Source of the DNA: Pictodentalium vernedei
Lineage: Eukaryota > Mollusca > Scaphopoda > Dentaliida > Dentaliidae
Assembly: GCA_031216915.1 (NCBI GenBank)
Contig: CM062294.1
Coordinates: 164,441,455 to 164,505,454, forward strand
Length of the DNA stretch: 64,000 nt
Direction of reading: 5' to 3'
The stretch's first letter is position 1. The number at the start of each line of letters is the position of its first letter. Under the pieces are notes generated by a model, which was not told the origin of the DNA, ran no database searches, and worked only from the letters and a program-made list of their open reading frames with translations. A program made the position numbers and the translations under genes. Shown here piece after piece: positions 52,720 through 63,442 of the stretch.

Positions 52720-54250
52720 CTTATCTCATTGACGACTTTAATATTAATCTCCTAAACTTCATCAGTCACACTAAGGCCAACTCTTATATAGATTCTCTGT
52801 TCAGTTCATGTTTTATGCCAGCTATCATAAGGCCAACGAGATTTACGGACAATTCTGCAACTTTAATCGACCATGTATTAACCCCCTTCACTCTGATGTC
52901 AAAATACCAAAATTTCAGGGAGCTGTTTTTTCCCATAATGCATCTAGAAATTTAACCAATTCAATCTCGTTTGACAGAGCTCAATGAGCTCTGTCAAGCG
53001 AGATTGAATTGGGTAAATTTCTAGTTGCATTATGGGAAATTTTTTCTGCATGAAATTTAGATATTTTGACATCAGTGTGCAGGGGGTTAAGTAACAAACC
53101 TAACCAATATGAATCTGGAATTGCAATTACCGATGTCAGTGACCACTACGCAACATTTTATTACGAGGACAAAAGCAACTGAGATCAACTTCAAAGAAAT
53201 ACATAAAACGCGAACCGTGGGTGATGCGTGAATTCTTACAATCCTCAATGGACAAAAACAAATTGTACGTTAGAAAGATAAATTCCCGACCCCCAAAACG
53301 TCACTGAATACAAAGACTATTGTCAGGTTTTCAACCGACTGAAAAGAACAAGTAAAGCCGATTATTACACAGATACCCTACTCTCAAATAAAAATGACAT
53401 TAAAAAACGTGGGCAATTTTGCGTCAAGTCGTTAACAAAACTCAACGAACCCCACATTGTCATCTTGCTTTCATGTTGACAACAACGAACTTACCGACCC
53501 TAAATTGATTGCCGATATATTTAATAACTAAGCATAGGTAAATCAATTAATGACGAAATACCTTTGTCAAACCGTCATTTCTCGGACTACATTGGCAACA
53601 TCAATGCGGAATCAATCTTTATATCTCGCACGAACGTGCATGAAGAAATTCTCTATGTTAATAGCATTCGAGGAAAGGCAACCAAAGATTGTGATAATCT
53701 GTCGACTAAGCGTTTAATAGAGATCATCTCCGAGGTGATAAATCCGCTAACTCACATAATTAACCTCTCGTTCTGTTTTGGTATAGTGTCAAGCAAAGTG
53801 AAAGCGGCCAAAATTATACCTATATTCAAATCCGGCCATCCCCACGTATTAAATAACTACCGACTCAAAAGTATTCTTACCGCATTTTCAAAATACTTGA
53901 AAAATGTTTGTATTCTCGTTTATCCAGTTTCTGAAATTACCAAAAGACTGTATACCAGTATCAATTTGGGTTTAGAAAGCATCGTTCACGCGTACATCCT
54001 ATAATAATAAATATTGTTATCGAAGAAAATGATAAAACAACTAAAGACTGCACTCTTTAAATTTTCGTACATTTTGCAAAAGTTTTCGATAGCATTGACT
54101 ATGATATTCTGCCAAAGTAACTGGAAAATTATGGCATTCGAGGGTTAACGACTTTTATTTGTAGGCTACTATATTTCAACGACATCAGCAAATCGACTTT
54201 GCTAAAAGTCTTGTCGTTTGCAGATGACACACCAGCGTATGCACCTAGCA
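52720..54250 (+). pseudogene. LINE ORF2 remnant, interrupted
   Basis: The product would be endonuclease plus reverse transcriptase. The endonuclease shows DDFNINLLNFISHTKANSYI, then PTRFTDNSATLIDHV, and, beyond the MITE, SNKPNQYESGIAITDVSDHY, with the SDH catalytic block. The RT part (from 53564) shows IRGKATKDCDNLSTKRLIEI, NPLTHIINLSFCFGI and KAAKIIPIFKSGHPHVLNNY, RT motifs 0-2, and later KVLSFADDTPAYAPSN with the catalytic ADD box. Several frameshifts and stops exist in the linker (about 53220-53560) and after 54000. It is clearly dead. The wording resembles CR1/Jockey-like LINEs, but the clade is not certain. Confidence 0.8.
52878..53090. mobile_element. TTAA-flanked hairpin MITE inserted in a LINE
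   Basis: TTAA at 52878-52881 and 53087-53090; ends CCCCCTTCACTCTGATGTCA and TGACATCAGTGTGCAGGGGG. The hairpin tip is TTTGACAGAGCTCAATGAGC. The ends differ from the CCCTTTACC family, so it is a second TTAA family. LINE coding sequence lies on both sides. Confidence 0.88.
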
Positions 54251-54479
54251 ATAGCGTGGCTACTCTTATATAAAATGCAAACTCTGGGTTATACAGCATA
54301 AGTGAGGGGTGCTCTGCGAATAGATTAGCTCTATACGCTTCCAAAAAGAAAGTCACCTACATGTAGGCCAGTATTTCGGCTGAGGTGAATCCAATGGGGA
54401 TGTGTTTGTGAGAATAAGAAGAAAATTAAGCTCGAGGTGGCCTAGAAAAAGACGATCTTTCCATACAAAGTCTCCATAG

Positions 54480-54860
54480 TAATGCGTAAAAGTGTGAAGA
54501 TCACTCGCCTCGTACATTTGCGAAAACGAGATTTTTGCCGTCGTCGCCTTTTTGATCAGTGTTATTCGAATGAAGATTTTGTCGAGAATTGTAGAGAAGA
54601 GGATTTTCGATCCCTCCGTTCTCAATCATTGAAGTGGACTAGGAAAGACTATGGCGAAAAAGCTCTGTTTCCATACAAATTTCCCATAGGATTTTGTAAA
54701 GTGTCGCGATCTCGGCACGTGTTAGACTCGTAATTTTGCAATTATCGTCGTTTTGCTCCGTGTTATTTGTATGGGGAAATTGTTAAGAATTGTAATGACT
54801 GACTGAGTAAAGTGCCGCGACCTCAGCACCCGTCAGACTATTCGCTCGCGTTTTGCAGTG
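54480..54860. repeat. Dispersed repeat, inverse relative of 51.1 kb
   Basis: The segment 54500-54640 is the reverse of 51090-51260. It is followed by two units with TTTCCATACAAATTTCCCAT and GTGTCGCGATCTCGGCACGT, whose relatives recur at about 55910-55965 and 56125-56190. Confidence 0.5.
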
Positions 54861-56239
54861 TCTTCTTAACGGATGTGGTCGATTCAACAGGGATCTCTTG
54901 AAAGAGAGAAAATAATTTTCCCCTCTCCTCCAATTCGATCGAACGCGATTCTGTCTGATTTTGTAGTGTTTCAGCAACATATGTGGTTGATTCGACACGC
55001 ATCTCTCGGATGTGTGAGATTTTCAACCTCGTGGCACGTGGAATGGCGAATGGGATGAGTGAAAATACAGCAAGAAATTCGTGAACGTACGGTGATTGTG
55101 ATGGATATATACGTTTCTGAACAGATGATAGAGAGATACTTTTTGACAAGAGAGAGTACTGTGACAGAGATCTGACTACTATTACTACCACATTTCAGGA
55201 GAGTGAAACATGCCCAACTTTCGAGCAAGTGATTCGCGAACATACTGAAATAGAGAGAGATCCGTCTGCTATCACCGCGACATTTCAGGAGATTGAAACA
55301 TGACCAACTTTCGAGCAAGTGACTTGTGAATGTACTGCGACAGAGTGGAGATCTCACTGCTATTTCTACAACATTTCAGGAGAGTGAAACATGCCAAACT
55401 TTCAGGCAAGTGATTCGTGAACATACCGAGATAGAGAGATCTAACTACTATTACTACCCCATTTCAGGAGAGTGAAAAGGACTAACTTTCGGAAAGAGAT
55501 TCGTGAACGTACTGTGACAGAGCAGCGAACCGACAACTACCACCTCGACATTACGGAAGAGTGAAACATGACCAACTTTCGTGCAAGTGATTCATGAACA
55601 AACATAGATAGAGAGAGATCCGGCTGCTATCACCACGGTATTTCGGGAGGATTGAAACATGACAAATTTTCAGTAAGAGACTTGTGAATGTACTGCAACA
55701 GAATGGAGAGCGGACTGCTATTACTACAACATTTCAGGAGAGTGGAATATGACAAACATTCAGGTAAGTGATTCGTGAAAGTACTGAGATAAAGAGATCT
55801 GACTACTATTACTACCCCATTTCAGGAGAGTGGAACAATGACAAACTTTCAGGTAAGTGATTACTGAATGTACCGCGAAAGAACAGAAATCTTACTAAAG
55901 AAAAAAACCTCTTTTTCCATACAAAGTTCCCGTAGGACTGTGTAAAAGTGCCGCTACGTCGACACCGTTAGAGTGAAAGTACGTCAAGTGATTCATGAAC
56001 ATACTGAGATAGAGAGACCTGACTACTATTACTACCCCATTTCAGAAGAGTGGAACAATGACAGACTTTTAGGTAAGAGATTACTAAATGTACTGCGACG
56101 GAGCAAAGAACTGACTATCGAAAAAACCTCTTTTTCCGTACAAAGTTCCCATAGGAATGTGTAAAGGTGCTGTGATATCAACACTCACTAGAGTGAAAGT
56201 ACGGCAAGAAATTCGTGAACGTACTGAGATAGGGAAACA

Positions 56240-56558
56240 TAACTACTATTATCATATGACTCGTCCGTTTTGTTCACTTTAAAACATTTGATATTTTGTT
56301 TTCATATTGATCAGTGATAAATAAAGCCTTCCGTCAATTTCATTGGCCAGTTTCAAAACTAGACAGTTTGATTGGCTGAACAAAATACAACTGGGCCACA
56401 TTTTCATAATTTGCATAATTAGAGTTGGGAGCTTTCGTTGGTCAATTTCAAAACTGGACAATTTGATTGGCTAAACAAAATACAACTGGGTGACATTTGC
56501 ATAATTTCAGTAGGGAGAATTTACGTTATCTGTCCTATTTAGGGTGGGTTATATTGTA
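56240..56558. other. Unique-looking insert in the 90-bp array
   Basis: Two diverged copies of TTGGCCAATTTCAAAACTAGACA / TTTGATTGGCT(G/A)AACAAAAT at about 56340 and 56438 form a 97-bp direct duplication. No coding region. Confidence 0.5.
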
Positions 56559-56779
56559 TTAATTTTTTACCTACAAGAAAAACGCCATTAATTTTTTTTA
56601 ATATTTTCACTTTTTGCTTCCAAAACATAGGTTATGACCCCTCATTGGAACGAGCTCGACGAGCTCGTTCCAATGAGGGGTCATAACCTATGTTTTGGAA
56701 GCAAAAAGTGAACATTTTTAGTTATACGAGGAAGTTTTTTCCATGTGCCGTCTGCAACTCAAGTTAGGTGATGGGTTAA
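56559..56779. mobile_element. TTAA-flanked hairpin MITE, CCAAAACATAG subfamily
   Basis: TTAA at 56559-56562 and 56776-56779. The arms CACTTTTTGCTTCCAAAACA and TAGGTTATGACCCC pair perfectly around tip GAGCTCGACGAGCTC. The terminal CCCTTT has decayed to TTTTTTACC. Confidence 0.75.
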
Positions 56780-56826
56780 AAAGTCATACTAAGTGGCTAA
56801 TTTGTGCGTGTGTGTGTGTCATATGA

Positions 56827-56993
56827 TAAATAGAATATGAAATGAGTGTTTTTCTCATATAATATTTATGAAACTCGTCCGAATTTTCCGTTTGGGCTCG
56901 CCAGAGGCTCGCCAAAACGGAAAATTCTTAGACTCGTTTCATAAATATTATATGAGAAAAACACTCATTCCATATACTCTATTTACTAACCCA
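56827..56993. repeat. Large palindrome of about 165 bp
   Basis: The arms (TAGAATATGAAATGAGTG, TTTTTCTCATATAATATTTA, GAATTTTCCGTTT) and the tip GGGCTCGCCAGAGGCTCGCC pair with few mismatches. The outer ends AAATAGA/TCTATTT suggest a foldback MITE inserted in the satellite. Confidence 0.7.
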
Positions 56994-57220
56994 TTTCAAT
57001 AGATTGGAACAATGACAGACTTTCAGGTATGAGATTACTGAATGTACTGCGATAGAGCAGAGATCTTACTACTATTACTATCCCATTTCAGGAGATTGAA
57101 ACATAACCAACTTTCAAGTAAGTGATTCGTGAACATATTGAGATAGAGAGAGATCCCACTGCTATCACCACGACATTTCTGGAGAATGAAACATGACCAA
57201 TTTTAAAGCACCTGAATTGC

Positions 57221-58334
57221 AAATGGGACAGGTACGGGTGGTTGCACAAGCCTCCCTGTTTCTATACGAAGTTTATGGTTGCTTACACGTAACCGAGTAA
57301 ATAGAATTCTCGCGTTTAATGACGTGGTGCTTACCAGATAGGGTTCCAGACTGAATGTCCCTTTCGCTAGCCATTGAGTCGAGAAGAATCACACCAGCCC
57401 ACACGCCAGGCAAAACACAAACATTTCATTAAATATTAGCCGAACCCACACACAGTAGTTATTTACTATAATGACTGAAGAAAAAATAAATAATTCATAT
57501 ATTTTATTTAAATAATTTTTTTACTGGTATATAATATAAGTTATCTCCGCCAACATATATTGTACATGGAGATTTAATACCTGGATGTCGGTTTTTAAAC
57601 ACCGAGCACTTTCACTCTGACGGATGTTGATATTCACTCTGTTGGGCGCATCCTTTTGCCCTGGCTATTTGCCCAAGGAATTCTGACCAATCAAAAGACC
57701 GAATTTATCGGGATATAGGGACAATATAATATATAGACTGAATCGATGTTTTTTTGAGTAAGATCACTAATTTATTTAACGAAGAACAGAGAATAAAAGA
57801 ATACTTTGAACAGTGCTCAAAGTAACTTTTTTTCTTTGCGTAGCAAAATGCTACAAATTTTCAAAAAATGAATAGCATTTTGTAAAAATTACATAGCTGT
57901 TTTTGTATTTTAGAGTTATGTTTTGCTGTTTTGTATGGAATTCTTCTAAGTAGATAGAATAGTTTCCATCCATTTGTGGGCATTTCCAAATGATCTGCAA
58001 CACATGAAACATTTACTATGTTTTTTTTAACTGAACTGCCTTTAAGGGTTGCATGGACTTGGATATTTTCAAATAGCGTCTTGGTTGTTCAATAGAGTTC
58101 TCAAAATGGAAGTTGGGATTTTTAATTTGATGGGCTTGAAGTTATTTTTAATATACATTTTATGCAAAATGTTGTAAAAACAGGAAGAATTTAAACCAAT
58201 AGAATTCATCTTACATATGAAGTTGCTAATGATGCTTGATGGAGAGATAATCTGAGTTATGCCTGGAATGTTCCACAATCAGAAGTAAAGCATTAGTGAA
58301 TTAGTTTTCAAATTTTCATTTACATTTTGCAATA
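57221..58334. other. Stretch without a recognised gene
   Basis: AT-rich; no domain-bearing frame or clear repeat recognised. Confidence 0.45.
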
Positions 58335-58395
58335 CAAGATAATCAACTGCAGCCTAATAGGCTGCAGTTGATTATCTTGTATCGCAAAATGCAAT
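58335..58395. repeat. Hairpin TACAAGATAATCAACTGCAG
   Basis: Perfect 30-bp arms TTGCAATACAAGATAATCAA(CTGCAGCC) around TAATA, with AAAATGCAATAC nearby. The flanks lack a clear terminal repeat. Confidence 0.65.
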
Positions 58396-58559
58396 ACATA
58401 ATTGAACATTGTGTAGCTTTTTGCAAGTTTTGCATAGCAAAAAGCGACGCGATACCGCTTATTTTGAGCCCTGACTTTGAAATGTTTTTTGTTTAATTCT
58501 AATTTATTTTTTATTCCATTATTATTATTATTGTGTCAGATATTCTGAACAAAAATTGT

Positions 58560-58920
58560 AGGTATTAGGAAGGTAGGCATGTGATGCATCAAAAAAAAAG
58601 GTTTTGGGAATGTAGAGTTAGAATAAGAGGTAATTGTACTTCCCCGAGGTGGGGCTGAGGGATAATGGCATCAAAAACTTAAGATTTAGGAAAGTAGGCA
58701 TGTGATACAACAAATAAAAGGTTTTGACGTGCAGAGTTGGAATATAAGGTAAGGGTTCCTCCGTGGGGGTGGGGCTGAGGGGCAGGAGCATCAAAAACGC
58801 AAGTTGAAGGAAGGTAGGCATGTGATACATCAAATAAAAGATCTCGACGCGTCGACTTCAAATATGAGGTCTCGATCCTCCCCTAGGGGGTGGGGTGGGA
58901 ATGTCAAAATGTCGAAAGTT
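58560..58920. repeat. Satellite of about 120 bp, first block
   Basis: Three units starting at about 58560, 58681 and 58800, with AGGAAGGTAGGCATGTGATA, CATCAAATAAAAGGT and GTGGGGCTGAGGG. It ends with GTGTCAAAATGTCGAAAGTT at the LINE junction. The same satellite continues at 60340-60540 and 63790-64000. Confidence 0.8.
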
Positions 58921-58921
58921 T

Positions 58922-59313
58922 TCGATAGGTATAATGCCCACACAGAACCACTCTTCAAAAGGGACAAAATACTCAAGGTGACCGGCCTGTATGAACTCCA
59001 GGTATCCCTCTTCGTCTGTGATTGGAAAAATAATAATCTACCCCAGTCATTTGATAACTTCTTCAGAGTAGCTAATATGCCTGTCAGAACCACTAGACAA
59101 TGTGATCTTCTCCAAATAACCAGAACAAGGAAAAAAGCCCTGGACCGCCTTCCCATTAACCTGTATCCCAGAATTTGGAATGCGCTAGATAGAGACCTTC
59201 GTACGGCGAACAATAGAAACGTATTTAAAAAGAAGCTGTTGTCTGGGCTTCTAGCACGTTATTCAGACAATGTTGAATATAACAATCCCTTTTGTCCAGA
59301 TTGCACTATATAA
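58922..59313 (+). CDS. LINE protein C-terminus (truncated)
   Basis: About 130 codons. It starts at YNAHTEPLFKRDKILKVTG, then LYELQVSLFVCDW, NNNLPQSFDNFFRVANMPVR and TRQCDLLQ, ending PINLYPRIWNALDRDLRTAN and KKKLLSGLLARY. The order AHTEPLFK..ILK...LY..Q...F, then LP..F...F, then TR, then WN.L....R is a common C-terminal region of CR1/Jockey-like LINE proteins, after the reverse transcriptase. The first 40 codons of the longer open frame (from 58804) are satellite and are not part of it. The catalytic domains are absent because of 5' truncation. No stop or frameshift within the fragment. Confidence 0.75.
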
Positions 59314-59859
59314 GACACTGTTGCAACGGTGACCACGTCAACGGTAGTATGTCCCATTCTCACCCCTCCCCCCCCCCCCCTGGATTGACAGGGGGTGTGC
59401 TGTTGCTGATTTGGACACCGTCATAACACGTTCTCCTGCTTTACTTTGCCTATACATGAACAAATTAAATGACCAGACGAAAAGACATCCTGTCCCCCAA
59501 GGAGCTCTATCCATCCTGTCCGCGTTAAATGACCTCGCCTGGGGATGTCCTCTAGGTGAGGGCCGCTCTCAAGATGAATAATGGATCGAAGCAAATTTGT
59601 ATAACTCCCTTACTCGAACTGCCCAATTTAGGTCGTTTCATACGCAGCACATAGCCAGAAGGCCCCAAGTAGAGAGTCATCCCCAAGAAAGCACTTTAAC
59701 TGCCAAGTCTAGCACAACCCTTGCATAGCAAATTCTGTATAACCGATGAGATGATTTTGACAAGAACGTCGACAGTTTGGGCCCGTAAACAGTGTTGCAA
59801 TGCATTCCTTAGGGAGATGACAGGAAGACAGCCAATCTGGCTATGTCATCTCCCAGTAT

Positions 59860-60222
59860 TATTATTATTTATTGGTGTTTAAGGTCACATACTTATCACA
59901 ATGGCTAATTGTGACCGTGCAAGTTTTACGGGTGGAGGAAGCCAGTGTACCCGGAGAGAACCACCGAGAATCGATGAGCAACTGTCAGCTCCTCAACATT
60001 CTAACTCTGTTCAAGCTCAGCTCAAGCAGGGTTACAGCGGTTGAAGACATGTGCACCATCGACGCGCAGTACGCCTTAGTATACGGCGTCATCGTGCCCC
60101 CATGTAGGCAACCGGGGTAAAGTGCCTTGCTCAAGGACACAACGCGGGTCATCCCGGACGGGGATCGAACTCGAGACCTCTAGAATAGAAGTCCAACAGT
60201 CTACCACTGAGCCACCGCGTTC
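59860..60222 (-). repeat. SINE with a third, different tRNA-like head
   Basis: Minus-strand head: GCGGTGGCTCAGTGGTAGAC, then AGGTCTCGAGTTCGATCCCC, a good A box and B box but a different anticodon-arm sequence from the 27/48/62-kb heads. The body is the shared one, diverged. A weak duplication TCCCAGTA / TCCCAATA flanks it. It lies inside the LINE 3' UTR. Confidence 0.8.
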
Positions 60223-60339
60223 CCAATAGTAAACAGCATGCTATATGTTAATTGAACTGTGTGATTGTAATCATTGTACTACTTGTATGCTACTGAACGA
60301 ATAAATATCTATTTATCTGTCTAGGTGTCTAGGCTGTCT

Positions 60340-60540
60340 ACATCAAATAAAAGGTCTCGGCGTGTGGAGTTAGAATATGAGTGATTACACCTCCCCGGGG
60401 GTGGGGCTGAGGGGAAGCGCCGTCAAAAACGCAAGGTGTGGGAAGGTTGGCATGTGACGCATCAAAAATAAAGGTCTCAATGCGCAGAGTTGAAATATGG
60501 GGTGACTGACCCGCCCAGGGATGGGGTGAGCGGTGTTCAC
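60340..60540. repeat. Satellite of about 120 bp, second block
   Basis: Almost two units (CATCAAATAAAAGGTCTCGG, GGTGGGGCTGAGGGG, GGAAGGTTGGCATGTGACGC). It ends near TGGGGTGAGCGG. Confidence 0.75.
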
Positions 60541-62024
60541 GATGTTATGTGCCAAATGCACATTTTTTTAAAAATCTGGCACATAAGTGTGAGCGTTTCG
60601 CTCAAAAATTCAAAATCGCGAACCTGGTATATTCTTGGTTTTCGTCCAACCATTGACCTTATGGCAACCATTTCCGACTTTGCAAAACCGGGTATATAAT
60701 ATTACATTTTCTCCTAGTAAAGCAAAGTTAGCTAACAAATGATAAGTTAAATATATCAATATGAATAGCCACATCATTAATTACAAAAAAAGTAATCTCG
60801 TTCAACTGTGTCCACAATGATCAGTCACTCTCCAATTGTCCTTACCAGTGACCTCAGGTTAAGAAGTCGTGTATTGTGTAAACAGCACATGCATTTTTTC
60901 TTCACCAGCGAACAATAGACCAGATTATTAGTTGTCTTTAATTGCTGGTGGGTACTTTCCCCATTGACCAAATCAAAGATTAACACGAGGTGGGGTGGGG
61001 AGGGGGGGGGATAGTAGACAATTTACAGACGTCATGCCTCATTTTTCGGTTTAGCTCTTTTTTTTACGCACACCACCACCTTGTGCAATTTTTGTACTGC
61101 CATTTTCAGACACCCACCTACGCTTTTCCATTGAAATTACAAATTGCTTTGATAAACATCATAATAGGTATGGAAAAATTATAGTTCGCTGATTAGTTTG
61201 ATTCCACCAGTGATTCCAGGCACTTGTCACAACTTTTTATTACCCAGAAAGGTTAGTTTCACTTCCTGTTTGCAAAATGAGGCTTCAGAAATCGTAAAAA
61301 ACTCACTCAGAACAGCTCCATGTTCATGAAAGTAGGAATGATGGCTTAGGATATGCCCAACCCCATTCCCCTGATTTGACGTAAATAAAATATGTTAAAT
61401 TATTCCCCTGATTTGTACCACAGGAGTAAGCCAAAATTGACAAAAAATTCAATCCATTCTGATCCATTTATTTATTTTTTATTTCATTCTGGCAAGAGTC
61501 TGCATGATTGATTCCATTAGGTACTCCAAGTATTAACCTTGTTAGTATGGTTTATTTAGTTTTTGTTTATTTTTGCCTAATTCTCAATTAAAAGGCAGTT
61601 GAACATGATATTTTTCAATCTTCCTAAGTCTCAAGTTACCAATGACACATGTGGTAAAGTCTTAATACGCAATAATAGCAAGTTAACCTATACAGAATAT
61701 TATATTGTGACTACGTCATGCAACAATATCTTACCTCCTCTAAGTATCTGGGAATTTCTTTGGTCCAAAGACGTCACATGCAGACTGCATATGAAACCAT
61801 ATACTGCCAGTCAACATCAATATACGCTGACAGCTATGGGTAATCTCCCCTTTGTTCATTGATTTTTCAAAATGGCGGCAGCCGATAAACGCTTCAAGTT
61901 GAAAGATTGAGAGTTGGAAGCCCATATTTGGTCTAAAGTGCAGGTTAGGCAACTTTGAAGGCTTCATATTCTGTGGATGTGTGTCATATTACCTTCGAAA
62001 TGAAACTGTTTGGTATGTATGAAT
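60541..62024. other. Stretch without a recognised gene
   Basis: A small hairpin TTATGTGCCAAATGCA / GATCTGGCACATAA lies at about 60544-60588. A G-run lies at about 61003-61010. AAAATGGCGGC at about 61869 is a YY1-like word. No coding region is supported. Confidence 0.45.
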
Positions 62025-62090
62025 TTGCCTTGTTACAATTTATGGAGAGTGCCTGCACTCTCCCATAAATTGTAACAAGGCAAAGACACG
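62025..62090. repeat. Hairpin sharing its core with 13.7 kb
   Basis: TTGCCTTGTTACAATTTATG(GAGAGTGC) pairs with GCACTCTCCCATAAATTGTA(ACAAGGCAA). Confidence 0.75.
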
Positions 62091-62181
62091 TGAACACATT
62101 GTGAGAATTCTCTCATTTAATTTTGATCGCCGTTGTTATTAGTTCTGTGCATCGATGCAACAGTCGGTAAGATATATTCGT

Positions 62182-62703
62182 TACACAGTTTGTTGTTGGG
62201 GGCGCGGTGGCTCAGTGGGTAGAGGTGCAGGCTGCAAGCCGAGAGGTCCTCGGTTCGAATTCCACCTGCGGCAACCGCGTTGTGTCCTTGGGCAAGACAC
62301 TTCACCCCCATTGCCCACGTGAGGGCACGGTGACGTTGTGTACTAAGGCGTACTGCACATCGATGGTGCACCTGTATTCAACCAATGCTAACCCTGCTTG
62401 TGTGGAGTTGGTATGTTGGGGAACTGATAGTTGCTCGCCGTTGCTCGGTGGTTCTCTTCGGGTACTCCGGTTTCCTCCACCCGTAAAACTGTCACGGTCA
62501 TGGTTAGCCATTGTGCAGAAATATGTGACCTTAAACACCAATAAATAAATAAATAAATAAATAAATAAATACACAGTTTGTTGGTGGCCTAATATGGTAA
62601 ACATGGTGTCAGTTAATTCCATATTGGACTCGAGCTCGCTCGAGTCCAATATGGAATTAACTGACACCATATATACCATATTAGGCCACCAACAAACTGT
62701 GTA
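62182..62703. mobile_element. Palindromic MITE interrupted by a SINE
   Basis: The arms are TACACAGTTTGTTGGTGGCC, TAATATGGTAAACATGGTGT and CAGTTAATTCCATATTGGAC, with tip TCGAGCTCGCTCGA. The first 14 bases of the left arm lie at 62182-62195, before the SINE, and are repeated at 62570-62583 as its target duplication. The flanks are TA on both sides. Confidence 0.75.
62196..62570 (+). repeat. SINE, tRNA-headed, complete with target duplication
   Basis: A box GGTGGCTCAGTGGGTAGAGG and B box GGTTCGAATTCC in the first 75 bases; body with CCTTGGGCAAGACACTTCAC, CACGTGAGGGCACGGTGACG and ACTAAGGCGTACTGCACATC; then GTAAAACTGTCACGGTCATG and a tail of AATAAATAAATA. A 13-14-bp duplication, (T)ACACAGTTTGTTG, flanks it. 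This is the best full-length reference for the family here. Confidence 0.92.
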
Positions 62704-63442
62704 ACTAAAAATATTTTAAATTTGAAAATGTGTTGGAACTGTTAATCAAGTTGAAACAGGGCAGTTGTGACAATCAATTCACTAGCACACCTTCTCCATC
62801 ATAATACAAAAGCAACGACAACGAGTAAACAACAGAAAATATTTTCAAATATCCTTTTAATATTTGAGTGAATAAGTGAAGCCCTTGAAGGCATTATAAA
62901 GCTTTTTCCAAAACACTTGTCCGGCATATTTTCTACACTGATAACCAACCCTCCACCAACATGTATTATTTGTGACATTTGCACAGATTACACCTCATAT
63001 TAACGCTTATAAAGTCTCCTTGTGTTGAAGTTAACTTATTAGGGTTGATTTACAACATTATCTAAGCGGTTTGGAACATGAATAATGATATATAGCAGAA
63101 AATTATGAAAAATTGCATTATGTTAGAACGCACGTTTTTAGAGCACCCATGAGACCCACCCATCCCACACATAACGTCTCGCAAATTTGTGGTGCCCCTT
63201 CTGATTAACAGAGTAATAAAATGACAAAGGCTTCAATTCCACATGTAAATCAGTTACCGGATAGATCGACGAGATGCGAATTTCAGTTGACCTCCTGCAT
63301 GTTGGACTATTTTAGTTTCGAGATATTTTATTATTTTATGATCCGTTTTGTGTTACATTTGGTTTATGAAATTTTATGCTTTTGATCTTTCTTGAATAAA
63401 ATATGGAAAAAAATGTTTTTATTGTTCTCCCCCAAAAATACC
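62704..63442. other. Stretch without a recognised gene
   Basis: AT-rich, no recognised frame or repeat. Confidence 0.45.

Larger units (their letters stand above)
52690..54275 (+). mobile_element. Decayed LINE with endonuclease and reverse-transcriptase remnants
   Basis: Homologous pieces lie in order: endonuclease end (52720-52877 and 53091-53180), basic linker, RT motifs (53650-53960), and the catalytic FADD box (54205-54235). A TTAA MITE (52878-53090) sits in the endonuclease. Parts of the RT between 54000 and 54200 are deleted or shifted. It is distinct from the LINEs at 23 and 33 kb. Confidence 0.8.
55090..57220. repeat. Satellite of about 90 bp, interrupted by MITEs
   Basis: CATTTCAGGAGAGTGAAACA recurs at about 55190, 55281, 55372, 55460, (55547), 55639, 55727 and 55817, then more loosely at 56038, 56993, 57088 and 57173. 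Each unit also has CAACTTTC(G/A)(A/G)GCAAGTGATT, CGTGAACATACTGAGATAGA and TGCTATTACTAC. Spacing varies between 87 and 92 bp. A TTAA MITE and a large palindrome interrupt the array. Confidence 0.8.
58922..60335 (+). mobile_element. LINE 3' end inserted in the 120-bp satellite
   Basis: Coding sequence runs to the stop at 59311-59313, followed by about 650 bases of probable 3' UTR (not counting the SINE at 59860-60222) ending in ATAAATATCTATTTATCTGT. Satellite units flank both sides, so the LINE inserted into the array after it formed. 5'-truncated. Confidence 0.65.

Noticed and set aside
55190-55860. A protein with 30-residue repeats (PTFEQVIREHTEIERD-like)
   Set aside because: The frame is open for two units only; the unit length drifts (87-92 bp) and stops occur in every frame.
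62196-62275. A functional tRNA gene
   Set aside because: It is the head of a full-length SINE with tail and target duplication.
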